Positions 8,431 through 16,933 of a stretch of 64,000 nucleotides of DNA are shown piece by piece. The position numbers and the translations under genes were made by a program. Source of the stretch: Sediminicola sp963974715 (lineage in GTDB: Bacteria > Bacteroidota > Bacteroidia > Flavobacteriales > Flavobacteriaceae); assembly GCA_963974715.1 (NCBI GenBank), contig CAXBDK010000001.1, positions 248,001 to 312,000 of the forward strand. The letters are read 5' to 3'. How positions within the stretch are numbered: position 1 is the stretch's first letter; every line of letters starts with the position of its first letter. The notes under the pieces were generated by a model. The model was not told the origin of the DNA, ran no database searches, and saw only the letters and a program-made list of their open reading frames with translations.

Positions 8431-9132
8431 ATGATCTCCAAAAGAGTTAAAACGGTAAAGGAAGCCTTGATAGGTGTAGAGGATGGGATGACGCTTATGC
8501 TCGGGGGTTTTGGACTATGTGGCATTCCCGAAAATGCCATAAAAGAGCTGGTCAGACTAGGTGTGAGAGACCTGAGCTGTATCTCCAACAATGCTGGGGT
8601 AGATGACTTTGGATTGGGATTGCTCCTTCAAAACAGGCAGATAAAAAAAATGATATCCTCCTATGTAGGGGAAAATGACGAATTTGAACGTCAGATGTTA
8701 AGTGGGGAACTGGATGTGGAGCTCACCCCACAGGGAACCCTGGCCGAAAAATGTAGGGCCGCACAAGCCGGGTTTCCGGCCTTTTACACCCCTGCCGGAT
8801 TTGGTACCGAAGTGGCCGAAGGGAAAGAGACGCGGGAGTTCAATGGCAAGATGTATGTGCTAGAGGAGGCTTTTAAGGCGCATTTTTCCTTTGTAAAGGC
8901 ATGGAAGGGCGATGAGGCCGGCAACCTGATCTTTAAGGGCACCGCACGTAATTTTAACCCCTGTATGTGCGGCGCGGCAAACATAACGGTGGCCGAAGTG
9001 GAGGAACTGCTCCCCGTAGGTGCCCTGGATCCAAACCAAATACATGTTCCCGGAATTTTTGTACAGCGAATTTTTCAGGGCGCCGCTTATGAAAAACGGA
9101 TAGAACAACGAACCGTACGACAAAGGAGTTAG
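8431..9132 (+). CDS. scoA: 3-oxoacid CoA-transferase subunit A
   Basis: The alpha subunit (233 residues) of a succinyl-CoA:3-oxoacid CoA-transferase, which activates acetoacetate by moving CoA from succinyl-CoA. Family motifs are visible: the oxyanion-loop GGFGLCGIPE near residue 25, SNNAG near 51, and the PQGTLAEKCRA stretch near residue 95. The C-terminus ends in a basic segment (EKRIEQRTVRQRS). The partner subunit starts 2 bases after this stop, so the two form one operon. The exact acceptor (acetoacetate or another 3-oxoacid) cannot be decided from sequence. Confidence 0.92.
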   Translation: MISKRVKTVKEALIGVEDGMTLMLGGFGLCGIPENAIKELVRLGVRDLSCISNNAGVDDFGLGLLLQNRQIKKMISSYVGENDEFERQMLSGELDVELTPQGTLAEKCRAAQAGFPAFYTPAGFGTEVAEGKETREFNGKMYVLEEAFKAHFSFVKAWKGDEAGNLIFKGTARNFNPCMCGAANITVAEVEELLPVGALDPNQIHVPGIFVQRIFQGAAYEKRIEQRTVRQRS

Positions 9133-9134
9133 TT

Positions 9135-9788
9135 ATGTTGGATAAAAACGGAATCGCAAAACGGATTGCACAGGAGGTAAAGGATGGGTACTATGTAAAT
9201 CTTGGTATTGGTATCCCGACCTTGGTGGCGAATTTTGTCAGGGACGATATAAATGTGGAATTCCAAAGTGAAAACGGGGTTCTGGGCATGGGTCCTTTTC
9301 CCTTTGAGGGAGAAGAGGATGCGGATATTATCAATGCGGGAAAGCAGACCATTACCACCTTGCCGGGCGCTTCTTTTTTCGATTCGGTAACAAGCTTCGG
9401 CATGATCCGGGGCAAACATGTACACCTTACCATATTGGGGGCCATGGAAGTGGCCGAAAATGGGGATATCGCAAATTGGAAGATTCCCGGTAAAATGGTC
9501 AAGGGAATGGGGGGGGCCATGGACCTGGTCGCTTCTGCGGAGAATATCATTGTGGCCATGATGCATACCAATAGGGAAGGGTATTCCAAATTGTTAAAAC
9601 GCTGCACCCTGCCCCTTACCGGCGTTGGATGTGTAAAAAAGATAGTGACCAATATGGCGGTATTGGAAATTGTGGACAAAGGTTTTAAGCTTCTGGAGAC
9701 CGCCCCGGGAATCAGTGTAGAGCAGGTTAGGGCTGCTACCGAGGGTACCTTGATCGTGGAAGGGACCATCCCGGAAATGGGCATTTAA
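9135..9788 (+). CDS. scoB: 3-oxoacid CoA-transferase subunit B
   Basis: The beta subunit (217 residues), which carries the catalytic glutamate that forms the enzyme-CoA thioester, here in SENGVLGMGP near residue 46. Other family motifs are GIGIPTLVANF near residue 21 and GGAMDLVASA near residue 119. It is paired with scoA with a 2-base gap. No further ketone-body or fatty-acid genes lie beside the pair. I see no clear terminator after the stop. Confidence 0.93.
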   Translation: MLDKNGIAKRIAQEVKDGYYVNLGIGIPTLVANFVRDDINVEFQSENGVLGMGPFPFEGEEDADIINAGKQTITTLPGASFFDSVTSFGMIRGKHVHLTILGAMEVAENGDIANWKIPGKMVKGMGGAMDLVASAENIIVAMMHTNREGYSKLLKRCTLPLTGVGCVKKIVTNMAVLEIVDKGFKLLETAPGISVEQVRAATEGTLIVEGTIPEMGI

Positions 9789-10101
9789 ATCTTTTTGGAA
9801 GACTATTTTAATCCCAATATATGGGTTTTGTTCCCACGCCCTGCGGCGAAATTGAATAAGCTGGTTCTTTTGAATGCTTTATGTTCTTGTCCCGGGCGAG
9901 GTCTTTATCGCTGGGTCCTTTCGTATCCTGCGGAATTTTGGACCGACCTTTCATCGGACAGATGGGGAATTTCATTTTTTTTACCACATTGTGGTTGATA
10001 TTCACAACAATTATTTTGCAGCTAGCCCTTTTCGGAATATATTTAAGCAACCTAAAAATAAAATTAAACCCCAAATTTAATTTTACCAAAAACCTATCGT
10101 T
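9789..10101. other. Intergenic stretch after scoB
   Basis: About 310 bases with no supported gene. Both strands have open frames without family-like composition. The last 100 bases are AT-rich and would hold the promoter of the small frame at 10102. TTATTTTG at 10011-10018 with TTG at 9995-9997 is a weak candidate for it. Confidence 0.5.
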
Positions 10102-10209
10102 ATGGAATTCCAAATGAACCATTTACCAGAAGAAGAAGTGATCTACTTAGATCGAAGCGGTTTTTACAGGGGCGTTTTTGCCTTGATGAAAAAGCTGTTT
10201 ATGTTGTAA
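10102..10209 (+). CDS. Putative 35-residue protein followed by a strong terminator
   Basis: A 36-codon frame that starts MEFQMNHLPEEEVIYLD and ends ALMKKLFML. The first half is acidic. The second half is basic and hydrophobic and could form a short amphipathic helix at the membrane. A perfect terminator begins 24 bases after the stop, and AT-rich DNA lies in front. The gene is far from other plus-strand starts, so the terminator most likely belongs to it. I do not recognise the peptide. The RNA could instead be a regulatory RNA and the frame a chance event. Confidence 0.5.
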   Translation: MEFQMNHLPEEEVIYLDRSGFYRGVFALMKKLFML

Positions 10210-10232
10210 ACAACATGTCCAACGAAATTTGG

Positions 10233-10261
10233 GGCAATACCTTGGGGTATTGCCTTTTTTT
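10233..10261 (+). terminator. Rho-independent terminator after the 35-residue frame
   Basis: GGCAATACC (10233-10241), loop TTGG, GGTATTGCC (10246-10254), then seven T. It is a perfect 9-bp stem with a tetraloop and U-tract on the plus strand. Confidence 0.85.
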
Positions 10262-10998
10262 ATGCTTTTATGGCATCTTTATTCTTAGTATCAATGGCCA
10301 AACTCCCGGCCATTTTCCCGTACCCTGCCCATTTCGGGCCCCGTCTTGATATTCCCTGCCATTAAAGCCCCCACCGCCTACATACAAATCCATCTCTTCA
10401 CAATGTGCCCGTAATGATGAACGGACTTCAGGTTCGTGCCATAGTAGCCCATTTTAAGTTTTTACCAAAATGCCAGAAAAATAGAATTATCTCTAAACCT
10501 ATGCCATACCTATGCCGTATCTATACCGTATCTATGCCGTATCTATGCCGTATCTATACCGTATCTATATCGTATATATGATGTACCTATAATAAATCCA
10601 TAGCGTATTTATTACATATAAAAGCACTTAAAAATACATATGAAAGTGTCGCCAAAAGGAGGGGATCATCCAAAGGGTACTTGAGTCCCTATTGCAAACC
10701 CTTCCCCCGATACAGGAGCTAAGGCCCTTCGGAAGCTTTATAAAAAGGTCATGTTCACTATCTATACCAACATGTTCGGCGATGGGATTGATGGCCATAT
10801 CCGGTGTCGGCCAAAACAGGCTTGCGCCATTGATAGGGCAATAGGTTTTCCTCCGATTTGGTTGAGTGCTTTCAATATTTTCCCGTAATTTGCTTGGAAG
10901 TTGTACATAATAAATTGATTTATATACACTTTCATTAACTGCTGTCCAGGAGTTTGCACAACTTTTTTGCTCTAGATCAAAATGCACTACGGGTTATT
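10262..10998. other. Gene-poor region with a tandem repeat
   Basis: About 740 bases with no gene I can support. It contains the 11-bp tandem repeat at 10499-10608. A minus-strand frame at 10628-10987 shows no recognisable domain, and the overlapping alternative frame is no better. This is the longest gene-free stretch in the window. Confidence 0.6.
10499..10608. repeat. 11-bp tandem repeat, about ten units, unit CTATRCCGTAT
   Basis: Consecutive units begin at 10499, 10510, 10521, 10532, 10543, 10554 and 10565. Units two to six read CTATGCCGTAT or CTATACCGTAT. Units one and seven differ by one or two bases. The next three units (10576, 10587, 10598) keep the 11-base spacing with more changes. 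The array is in intergenic DNA. The period is close to one helical turn, which would put each unit on the same face of the DNA. Confidence 0.9.
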
Positions 10999-11520
10999 AT
11001 GATGAAATTTCCGTTCACGAAATGTACAACGTCACAAGTGGACGTATTGGCCGAAGTATCCCAACGCACATTTAGGGATGCGTTCGAAGCGCAAAATGAC
11101 CCCAATGATTTTGCGGATTACGTACAGAAAGCGTTCAGTCGGCAACAGCTTCTAAAGGAATTGGAAAATCCGGATATGGAATTTTACCTGCTCTATTCGG
11201 GAACGGATCTGGCCGCTTATTTTAAATTGAATTCCAATGGGGCCCAAACCGATCTTAGGGAGGATTTGGGAATGGAGTTGGAAAGGATCTATGTCCTCGA
11301 GGGATTTCAGGGAAAAGGTGTAGGGGCGCTCATACTGGAATACTGTAAGGAAATTGCCAAGGATCGGGATAAAGGCTATTTGTGGCTGGGGGTATGGGAA
11401 AAGAACCATAAGGCCATCGAATTCTATGGCCGCCATGGTTTTAATAAGTTCGCCACCCATCCTTATTTTATCGGTAGGGACGAACAGACCGATTGGTTGA
11501 TGAAGTGGATTCCCACATAG
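10999..11520 (+). CDS. GNAT family N-acetyltransferase
   Basis: A 173-residue acetyltransferase. The acetyl-CoA binding motif is FQGKGVGALILEYCKEIA (about residues 99-116), and the later motif WEKNHKAIEFYGRHGF fits motif B of the fold. The substrate cannot be told. Two ATGs are adjacent (10999 and 11002), and an earlier ATG at 10954 adds 15 residues with no family character. The gene faces the next one tail to tail with a 6-base gap. Confidence 0.85.
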   Translation: MMKFPFTKCTTSQVDVLAEVSQRTFRDAFEAQNDPNDFADYVQKAFSRQQLLKELENPDMEFYLLYSGTDLAAYFKLNSNGAQTDLREDLGMELERIYVLEGFQGKGVGALILEYCKEIAKDRDKGYLWLGVWEKNHKAIEFYGRHGFNKFATHPYFIGRDEQTDWLMKWIPT

Positions 11521-11526
11521 GCACAA

Positions 11527-12675
11527 TCACAACTTTCTAAGGATATCCGTCGCTCTTTTCAAGGTGTCATCCGTTTTGGCAAAACAAAAGCGGATATAGT
11601 GCTCATCCAGCCCTTCCCTATTAAAGACGGAGATAGGGATTCCCGCAATTTTATGGGAGATGGTAAGTTTTTTTGCGAAACTGACATCGTCCATATTGGA
11701 AATTTTTGAATAATCGAGTAATTGAAAATAGGTCCCCAAGGCCGGGATAGCGGAAAAGCGCGACCCTTCCAATCCCGATAGAAAGAGATTTCTTTTTGCC
11801 TCGTAGAAGGCGTTCAGTTCCAAATACGGTGCCGTATCCTTGAGATAGTTTGCAAGGGCATGTTGTATGGGAGTATTGGCGCAGAATACGTTAAATTGGT
11901 GCACCTTCCTCATTTCTTCCATCAGTTCCCCTGGTCCCACACAGTACCCAATTTTCCAACCGGTAATATGAAAGGTTTTTCCAAAGGAGGAACAGATAAA
12001 ACTCCTCTCGGCCAATTCCGCAAACTTCGACACACTCTGGTGTCGCTGCCCATCAAACACGATATGCTCGTATACCTCATCGCTTAGGATCAGGATATCC
12101 GTACCCTTTACACACTCCTGTAGCTGTAACATGTCGCTCTCCGAAAGGAGCGTACCACTTGGATTATGGGGTGTGTTGATGATCAGCATTTTGGTCCTCG
12201 GACCTATTTTACCGGCCAGTTCCGCCCAATTTATTTTATACTCCGGAGCATGGAGTTGCATATGGACAGGGATACCACCATTGACCAAAATTGCCGGCTC
12301 GTAACAATCGTAGGCGGGTTTCAGGACGATTACTTCATCACCTGCGCTTATAAAGGCGGTGATGATGGAAAAAATGGCCTGGGTCGCACCAGCTGTAATG
12401 GTAATTTCCGAATACGGGTCATAGCGATGTCCATGTTGGGCGTATATTTTTTCTGTGATCAGCTCGCATAGCAAGGGGATACCGGCCATGGGGGCATACT
12501 GGTTATGCCCCTGTTTCATTGCTTTGGTGACCAAACGGACCAAAAATGGGTCGGGATCAAAGTTGGGGAAACCTTGGGAGAGGTTAATGGCCCCGTGTTT
12601 CTGTGCCAGCTGCCCCATGGTCGTAAAAATGGTGGTCCCAAGTTGTGGTAGTTTGGAAGGGTGGGACGGTATCAT
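11527..12675 (-). CDS. PLP-dependent aminotransferase, class I (methionine aminotransferase-like)
   Basis: A 382-residue fold-type I aminotransferase. The PLP lysine is in SSFGKTFHITGWKIGY (about residue 233). The phosphate-binding TAGATQAIFS, the NTPHNPSGT loop and the C-terminal Arg in YIRFCFAK, which holds the substrate carboxylate, are all present. The sequence style (INLSQGFPNFDPDPFL) is that of the YbdL/kynurenine aminotransferase group, which uses methionine and aromatic acids. The exact substrate is inference. It is transcribed alone, downstream of the PfpI gene terminator. Confidence 0.88.
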   Translation of the reverse strand: MIPSHPSKLPQLGTTIFTTMGQLAQKHGAINLSQGFPNFDPDPFLVRLVTKAMKQGHNQYAPMAGIPLLCELITEKIYAQHGHRYDPYSEITITAGATQAIFSIITAFISAGDEVIVLKPAYDCYEPAILVNGGIPVHMQLHAPEYKINWAELAGKIGPRTKMLIINTPHNPSGTLLSESDMLQLQECVKGTDILILSDEVYEHIVFDGQRHQSVSKFAELAERSFICSSFGKTFHITGWKIGYCVGPGELMEEMRKVHQFNVFCANTPIQHALANYLKDTAPYLELNAFYEAKRNLFLSGLEGSRFSAIPALGTYFQLLDYSKISNMDDVSFAKKLTISHKIAGIPISVFNREGLDEHYIRFCFAKTDDTLKRATDILRKL

Positions 12676-12756
12676 GATTTTTCTTTTGATTAAAGGTAGT
12701 GAAAATGCGGTTGAACATAACTTTTAGGGAATCGTCGGGCTGGGAATGGCGGGGTC

Positions 12757-12788
12757 AAAAAAAACCCCCAAGCGGCCGCTTGGGGGTT
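12757..12788 (-). terminator. Terminator of the PfpI-family gene
   Basis: A perfect 26-bp palindrome (12763-12788) centred on GCGGCCGC, with arms AACCCCCAAGCGG and its complement. On the minus strand it runs straight into a T-tract (12764-12757). It lies 20 bases after the stop of the gene at 12808-13356. Confidence 0.85.
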
Positions 12789-12807
12789 CTGTGATCAATA
12801 ATCGTTA

Positions 12808-13356
12808 TTAGGCATGTTGTGCCTCATGTTTTCCCTCCTTGATCTCTTCGATCAATTTGGAGTTAAATGCGGGAAGGTCATCAGGTTTTCTACTCGTTAC
12901 AAAACCTTGATCCACTACCACTTCTTCATCTACCCAATTGGCTCCAGCATTGATGACATCATCTTTTATGGAACTGAACGAGGTCATTTTTCTGCCATTT
13001 ACCACATCGGCGCTTATAAGCGTCCAAGCAGCGTGACATATTGCCGCCACGGGTTTTTCCTGTTTGAAAAAGTCGCGGACAAAGGTCAGTGCCCGTTGGT
13101 CACGACGTAGAAAATCGGGGTTCATAACGCCTCCTGGAAGTACCAGGGCATTGTAATCCGATGCCTTCACTTGATCAAGCGTTTTATCAACGGTATATTC
13201 GTTGGACCAGTTTTCGCCGCTCCAAGCCTTTATCTTTCCTTCTTTTAAACTAACGATCTCTACCGTAAAGCCTTCTTTTTCCATGGCTTCTTTCGGTGAC
13301 TTCAGTTCGCTTTCCTCAAATCCATTGGTTGCCAAAATTGCAATTATCTTCTTCAT
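12808..13356 (-). CDS. DJ-1/PfpI family protein (type 1 glutamine amidotransferase-like)
   Basis: A 182-residue protein of the PfpI/YhbO group. The nucleophile elbow is AAICHAAW (Cys near residue 105) followed by His, and the acidic partner is in ATNGFEESEL near residue 14. Relatives have been described as proteases, deglycases or stress proteins, and the activity is disputed. I chose the ATG at 13356 because MKKIIAILATNGFEE matches the family start. The gene stands alone between a terminator and a 170-base gap. Confidence 0.9.
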   Translation of the reverse strand: MKKIIAILATNGFEESELKSPKEAMEKEGFTVEIVSLKEGKIKAWSGENWSNEYTVDKTLDQVKASDYNALVLPGGVMNPDFLRRDQRALTFVRDFFKQEKPVAAICHAAWTLISADVVNGRKMTSFSSIKDDVINAGANWVDEEVVVDQGFVTSRKPDDLPAFNSKLIEEIKEGKHEAQHA

Positions 13357-13526
13357 AATAAGGTGTTTTAGGTTAAACATTAACTTCCACTACAAGTTAG
13401 GGATACCTATTTGCAGGGCGTGTTAAGACTATTGTAAAAGAAGTTTAGCAAAGGTTAAACTTAACCCATAAAGCGAAATTTTATGATTTTGGGGTGCCTC
13501 CTTTTTGGTTATTGATGGAAATTGGG

Positions 13527-14012
13527 CTATTCCCTGCCTTTGGATTCCAAGTGTTCGACCACAATTGCAAGACAGTCTTCAAGCTCATTTTTGATTTCCT
13601 TTTCCCAAAATCGGAAAACGGTATACCCCATATCCGTAAGTGCGGCATTTACTTCTTGGTCCCTTTGGATGTTCCGTTCAATTTTGGGGATCCAGAATTC
13701 CTTATTGGTCTTTACTTTTGATTTCCGCTCTTCCCAGTTTTGGCCGTGCCAGAATTCCCCATCTATAAAAATGGCCGTCCTATATTTTTTAAGGACGATA
13801 TCAGGTTTGCCTATCAATTTCCTGTAATCTATGCGATAGCGGTAGCCGGCCGCCCAGAGCGCTTTTCTAAAGGCCAGTTCGGGCTTGGTATTCTTTCCCC
13901 GTATCTTTCCCATTATCTTGGAGCGTTGGGGGCTGGTATAGAATCCAGAAGCTTCATTAAACCTCGGTACCTTTATCCGTTCCAGTTTTGTATAATCCTT
14001 TCCCATATCCAT
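13527..14012 (-). CDS. vsr: Very short patch repair (Vsr)-like endonuclease, zinc ligands absent
   Basis: A 161-residue protein with the Vsr core: TSPQRSKIMGKIRGKNTKPE near residues 26-45, GKPDIVLKKYRTAIF near 69-82 and FWHGQ near 87-91. Vsr nicks DNA at T:G mismatches made by deamination of 5-methylcytosine and normally partners Dcm. The catalytic Asp (Asp71) and the His of the FWH motif (His89) are kept. The cysteines that bind the structural zinc in E. coli Vsr are not: the HGCFWH position reads DGEFWH, and the late WEC position reads WEK. No cytosine methyltransferase gene is visible in the window. An alternative start two codons later is possible. Confidence 0.85.
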   Translation of the reverse strand: MDMGKDYTKLERIKVPRFNEASGFYTSPQRSKIMGKIRGKNTKPELAFRKALWAAGYRYRIDYRKLIGKPDIVLKKYRTAIFIDGEFWHGQNWEERKSKVKTNKEFWIPKIERNIQRDQEVNAALTDMGYTVFRFWEKEIKNELEDCLAIVVEHLESKGRE

Positions 14013-14047
14013 AAAGGTAAGGGAATTGAAAAGAGGTGCAAAGAACA

Positions 14048-14073
14048 GGCCCCGTTCTTTGCGGAACGGGGCC
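14048..14073 (-). terminator. Hairpin between sdhB and vsr, likely sdh operon terminator
   Basis: GGCCCCGTTC (14048-14057) and GAACGGGGCC (14064-14073) form a 10-bp GC-rich stem with a 6-base loop. On the minus strand it follows the sdhB stop by about 100 bases, and a short T-rich run (TGTTCTTT) follows. The U-tract is poor, so confidence is moderate. Confidence 0.55.
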
Positions 14074-14173
14074 TTGCCATCTAAAAATCGAGCCCTTCCC
14101 TGGGGTGGGGCGTATACAACATTTTATATTTGTCGGAACATTAAAATCCTATTCAAGTGAACGTAAGATGGAA

Positions 14174-14920
14174 CTAGCCCTTAAGGCTCGCACCGAGGTA
14201 TTCCCTGTTCATACGGGCAATGTTCTCCAAGGAGATGCCTTTGGGACATTCCACTTCGCAGGCCCCGGTATTGGTGCAATTTCCAAATCCTTCCTCGTCC
14301 ATTTGTCTTACCATGTTCAGCACTCGCTCGGTGGCCTCCACTTTTCCTTGCGGTAAAAGTGCAAATTGGGAAACTTTGGCGGAAGTGAACAACATGGCAC
14401 TGGCATTTTTGCAGGCGGCCACACAGGCACCGCAACCAATACAAGTGGCGGCATCAAAGGCCTTATCGGCATCGTGTTTATTGATCGGAATGGCGTTTGC
14501 GTCTTGGGTATTTCCAGAGGTATTCACCGAAATATACCCGCCCGCTTGCTGTATTCTATCAAAGGAGCTCCTATCAACGATCAAGTCCTTTAAAACGGGA
14601 AAGGCGGTCGCCCTAAAGGGTTCTATAAAGATAGTGTCACCATCTTTGAACATCCTCATGTGCAATTGGCAGGTGGTAATTCCTTGATCGGGACCATGCG
14701 GTCTTCCGTTTATCTGCAGCGAACACATTCCACAGATACCTTCCCTGCAGTCATGGTCAAATTCCACTGGCTCGTCGCCTTTTTCGATAAGGCCTTCGTT
14801 AAGCACGTCCAGCATTTCCAAAAACGACATGTCGGGCTCAATTCCATCTATGTTATAGGTAACGATCTGTCCCTTTGCCGCAGCGTTTTTCTGACGCCAT
14901 ATTTTAAGTGTAAGCTTCAT
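14174..14920 (-). CDS. sdhB: Succinate dehydrogenase iron-sulfur subunit
   Basis: A 248-residue electron-transfer subunit of complex II. The N-terminal plant-type ferredoxin domain has the [2Fe-2S] cysteines in CREGICGMC and the later TTC. The C-terminal domain has CIGCGACVAAC for the [4Fe-4S] cluster and CTNTGACEVECPKGI for the [3Fe-4S] cluster. It is the last gene of sdhCAB, 7 bases after sdhA. The family also contains fumarate reductases. An aerobic-type Flavobacteriia context favours succinate oxidation. Confidence 0.96.
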   Translation of the reverse strand: MKLTLKIWRQKNAAAKGQIVTYNIDGIEPDMSFLEMLDVLNEGLIEKGDEPVEFDHDCREGICGMCSLQINGRPHGPDQGITTCQLHMRMFKDGDTIFIEPFRATAFPVLKDLIVDRSSFDRIQQAGGYISVNTSGNTQDANAIPINKHDADKAFDAATCIGCGACVAACKNASAMLFTSAKVSQFALLPQGKVEATERVLNMVRQMDEEGFGNCTNTGACEVECPKGISLENIARMNREYLGASLKG

Positions 14921-14927
14921 AATGGTC

Positions 14928-16931
14928 TTATTTGTAGCTCCTTGTTTTTAATTCTATGTTCTTGTACACCAGATCCTCCTTGTGTAGGACGGCTTCACTT
15001 GGCATTCCCTTATATTCCCAAGCGGCCACGTACCTAAAATTTTCGTCGTCCCTTAGGGCTTCGCCCTCTTCGGTTTGGTATTCCTCCCTAAAATGGCCCC
15101 CACATGATTCCTCCCTGTGGAGCGCATCTTTGGCGAAGAGTTCCCCCAATTCAAGGAAATCGGCCACCCTGCCCGCTTTTTCAAGCTCGGCATTCTTTTC
15201 GTCCATTCCCCCGGGAACCTTCACGTTTTTATAAAAATCTTCCCTTAGGGCCTTAATTTCGGAAATGGCCTGCTGTAAGCCTTCTGCATTCCGTGCCATT
15301 CCGCACTTATCCCACATGATCTTTCCTAACTTTTTGTGGTAATGGTCCACTGAATGGGTGCCCTTGTTGTTTACAAGGTGTGCCAGTTGTTCCCTAACTT
15401 TTTGTTCCGCTTCCACAAACTCGGGTAGATCGATCGATATTTTTCCGGTACGAATATCATTTGAAAGATAATCCCCGATCGTATAGGGCAATACAAAATA
15501 GCCGTCCGCCAGTCCCTGCATCAATGCGGAGGCGCCCAATCTGTTCGCACCGTGGTCGGAGAAATTGGCTTCCCCGATCGCATAACAACCGGGAACGGTG
15601 GTCATCAGGTTATAATCTACCCAAATACCGCCCATGGTATAATGTACCGCAGGGTAGATCATCATTGGGGTTTCATAGGGGTTTTCGTCAACAATTTTCT
15701 CGTACATCTGGAAAAGGTTCCCATATTTGTTTTCGATTACCTTTTTACCAAGACTTTTGACCTCTTCCGGTGAAGGATTGTGATTTCCGTTGATGCCGGC
15801 CTGTTCCTTTCCATAGCGCTCAATGGCACTTGCAAAGTCCAGATAGACGGCTTCCCCTGTTTTGTTCACCCCAAATCCTGCATCACAGCGTTCCTTTGCG
15901 GCCCTGGAGGCTACATCACGGGGCACAAGGTTTCCAAAGGAGGGATATCTTCTTTCCAAATAGTAATCCCGTTGTTCCTCACTTAATTGTGTGGGCTTTA
16001 ATTTCCCTTCCCTTATGGCCTTGGCGTCATCAAGGCTTGAGGGTACCCAAATCCTACCATCGTTTCTGAGCGATTCTGACATCAGGGTCAGTTTCGATTG
16101 ATGATCTCCTGAAACGGGGATACAGGTTGGATGTATTTGGGTGTAACAGGGATTGGCAAAATAGGCGCCTTTTTTATGGATTTTCCAAGAGGCGGTCACA
16201 TTACTTCCCATCGCATTGGTAGAGAGGAAGAATACGTTCCCATACCCTCCAGATCCCACTACCACCGCATGTGCCGAATGCCTTTCGATTTCACCGGTCA
16301 CCAGATTACGGGCTATGATGCCCCTTGCTTTGCCATTTACGATGACAAGGTCCAGCATTTCATGCCGGTTGTACATTTTTATCTTTCCCCTGTTGATCTG
16401 TCTGTTCATTGCCGAATAGGCTCCCAACAACAGTTGTTGTCCGGTCTGACCCTTGGCATAAAATGTTCTGGATACCAACACCCCTCCAAAAGAACGATTG
16501 TCCAGCAGACCACCATATTCCCTGGCAAAGGGCACGCCCTGTGCCACACATTGGTCGATGATATTGGCCGATACTTCCGCCAAACGGTATACGTTGGCTT
16601 CCCTGGAGCGGTAATCGCCCCCTTTAACGGTATCGTAGAAGAGCCGGTGCACGGAATCCCCATCGCCTTGATAGTTCTTGGCGGCGTTGATGCCCCCTTG
16701 GGCGGCAATTGAATGCGCCCTCCTGGGCGAATCTTGGTAACAAAAGGCCTTTACATTGTAACCCAGTTCCGCTAAAGTCGCTGCGGCCGACCCCCCGGCA
16801 AGTCCAGTGCCCACCACGATCACATCGATGTTCCGCTTATTCGCGGGATTCACCAAGTTGATGTCATTTTTATATTTGGTCCATTTATCCTTTAAAGGAG
16901 TATCTGGAATCTTTGCGTCTAAAATGCCCAT
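14928..16931 (-). CDS. sdhA: Succinate dehydrogenase flavoprotein subunit
   Basis: The 667-residue catalytic subunit. The FAD-binding GTGLAGGSAAATLAELG is near residues 42-58, RRAHSIAAQGGINAAKN is near 71-87, and the active-site segment HPTCIPVSGDHQ carries the substrate-side His. NRLGASALMQGLADG is the late FAD contact. The length and the large capping domain fit the menaquinone-linked type B enzymes of Bacteroidota. It lies 2 bases after sdhC and 7 before sdhB. Confidence 0.97.
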   Translation of the reverse strand: MGILDAKIPDTPLKDKWTKYKNDINLVNPANKRNIDVIVVGTGLAGGSAAATLAELGYNVKAFCYQDSPRRAHSIAAQGGINAAKNYQGDGDSVHRLFYDTVKGGDYRSREANVYRLAEVSANIIDQCVAQGVPFAREYGGLLDNRSFGGVLVSRTFYAKGQTGQQLLLGAYSAMNRQINRGKIKMYNRHEMLDLVIVNGKARGIIARNLVTGEIERHSAHAVVVGSGGYGNVFFLSTNAMGSNVTASWKIHKKGAYFANPCYTQIHPTCIPVSGDHQSKLTLMSESLRNDGRIWVPSSLDDAKAIREGKLKPTQLSEEQRDYYLERRYPSFGNLVPRDVASRAAKERCDAGFGVNKTGEAVYLDFASAIERYGKEQAGINGNHNPSPEEVKSLGKKVIENKYGNLFQMYEKIVDENPYETPMMIYPAVHYTMGGIWVDYNLMTTVPGCYAIGEANFSDHGANRLGASALMQGLADGYFVLPYTIGDYLSNDIRTGKISIDLPEFVEAEQKVREQLAHLVNNKGTHSVDHYHKKLGKIMWDKCGMARNAEGLQQAISEIKALREDFYKNVKVPGGMDEKNAELEKAGRVADFLELGELFAKDALHREESCGGHFREEYQTEEGEALRDDENFRYVAAWEYKGMPSEAVLHKEDLVYKNIELKTRSYK

Positions 16932-16933
16932 AA

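Noticed and set aside
9808..10122. Minus-strand frame of 104 codons after scoB
   Set aside because: Composition is not protein-like, and it covers the promoter region and first codons of the small plus-strand frame. Treated as chance.
10628..10987. Minus-strand open frame of 119 codons next to the tandem repeat
   Set aside because: No domain, signal or family-like pattern. It covers the start of the plus-strand GNAT gene region, and a second overlapping frame is equally open. Not supported as a gene or a pseudogene.
14048..14073. GC-rich hairpin as a regulatory RNA
   Set aside because: Its place after sdhB and before vsr fits a terminator better, although the U-tract is poor.
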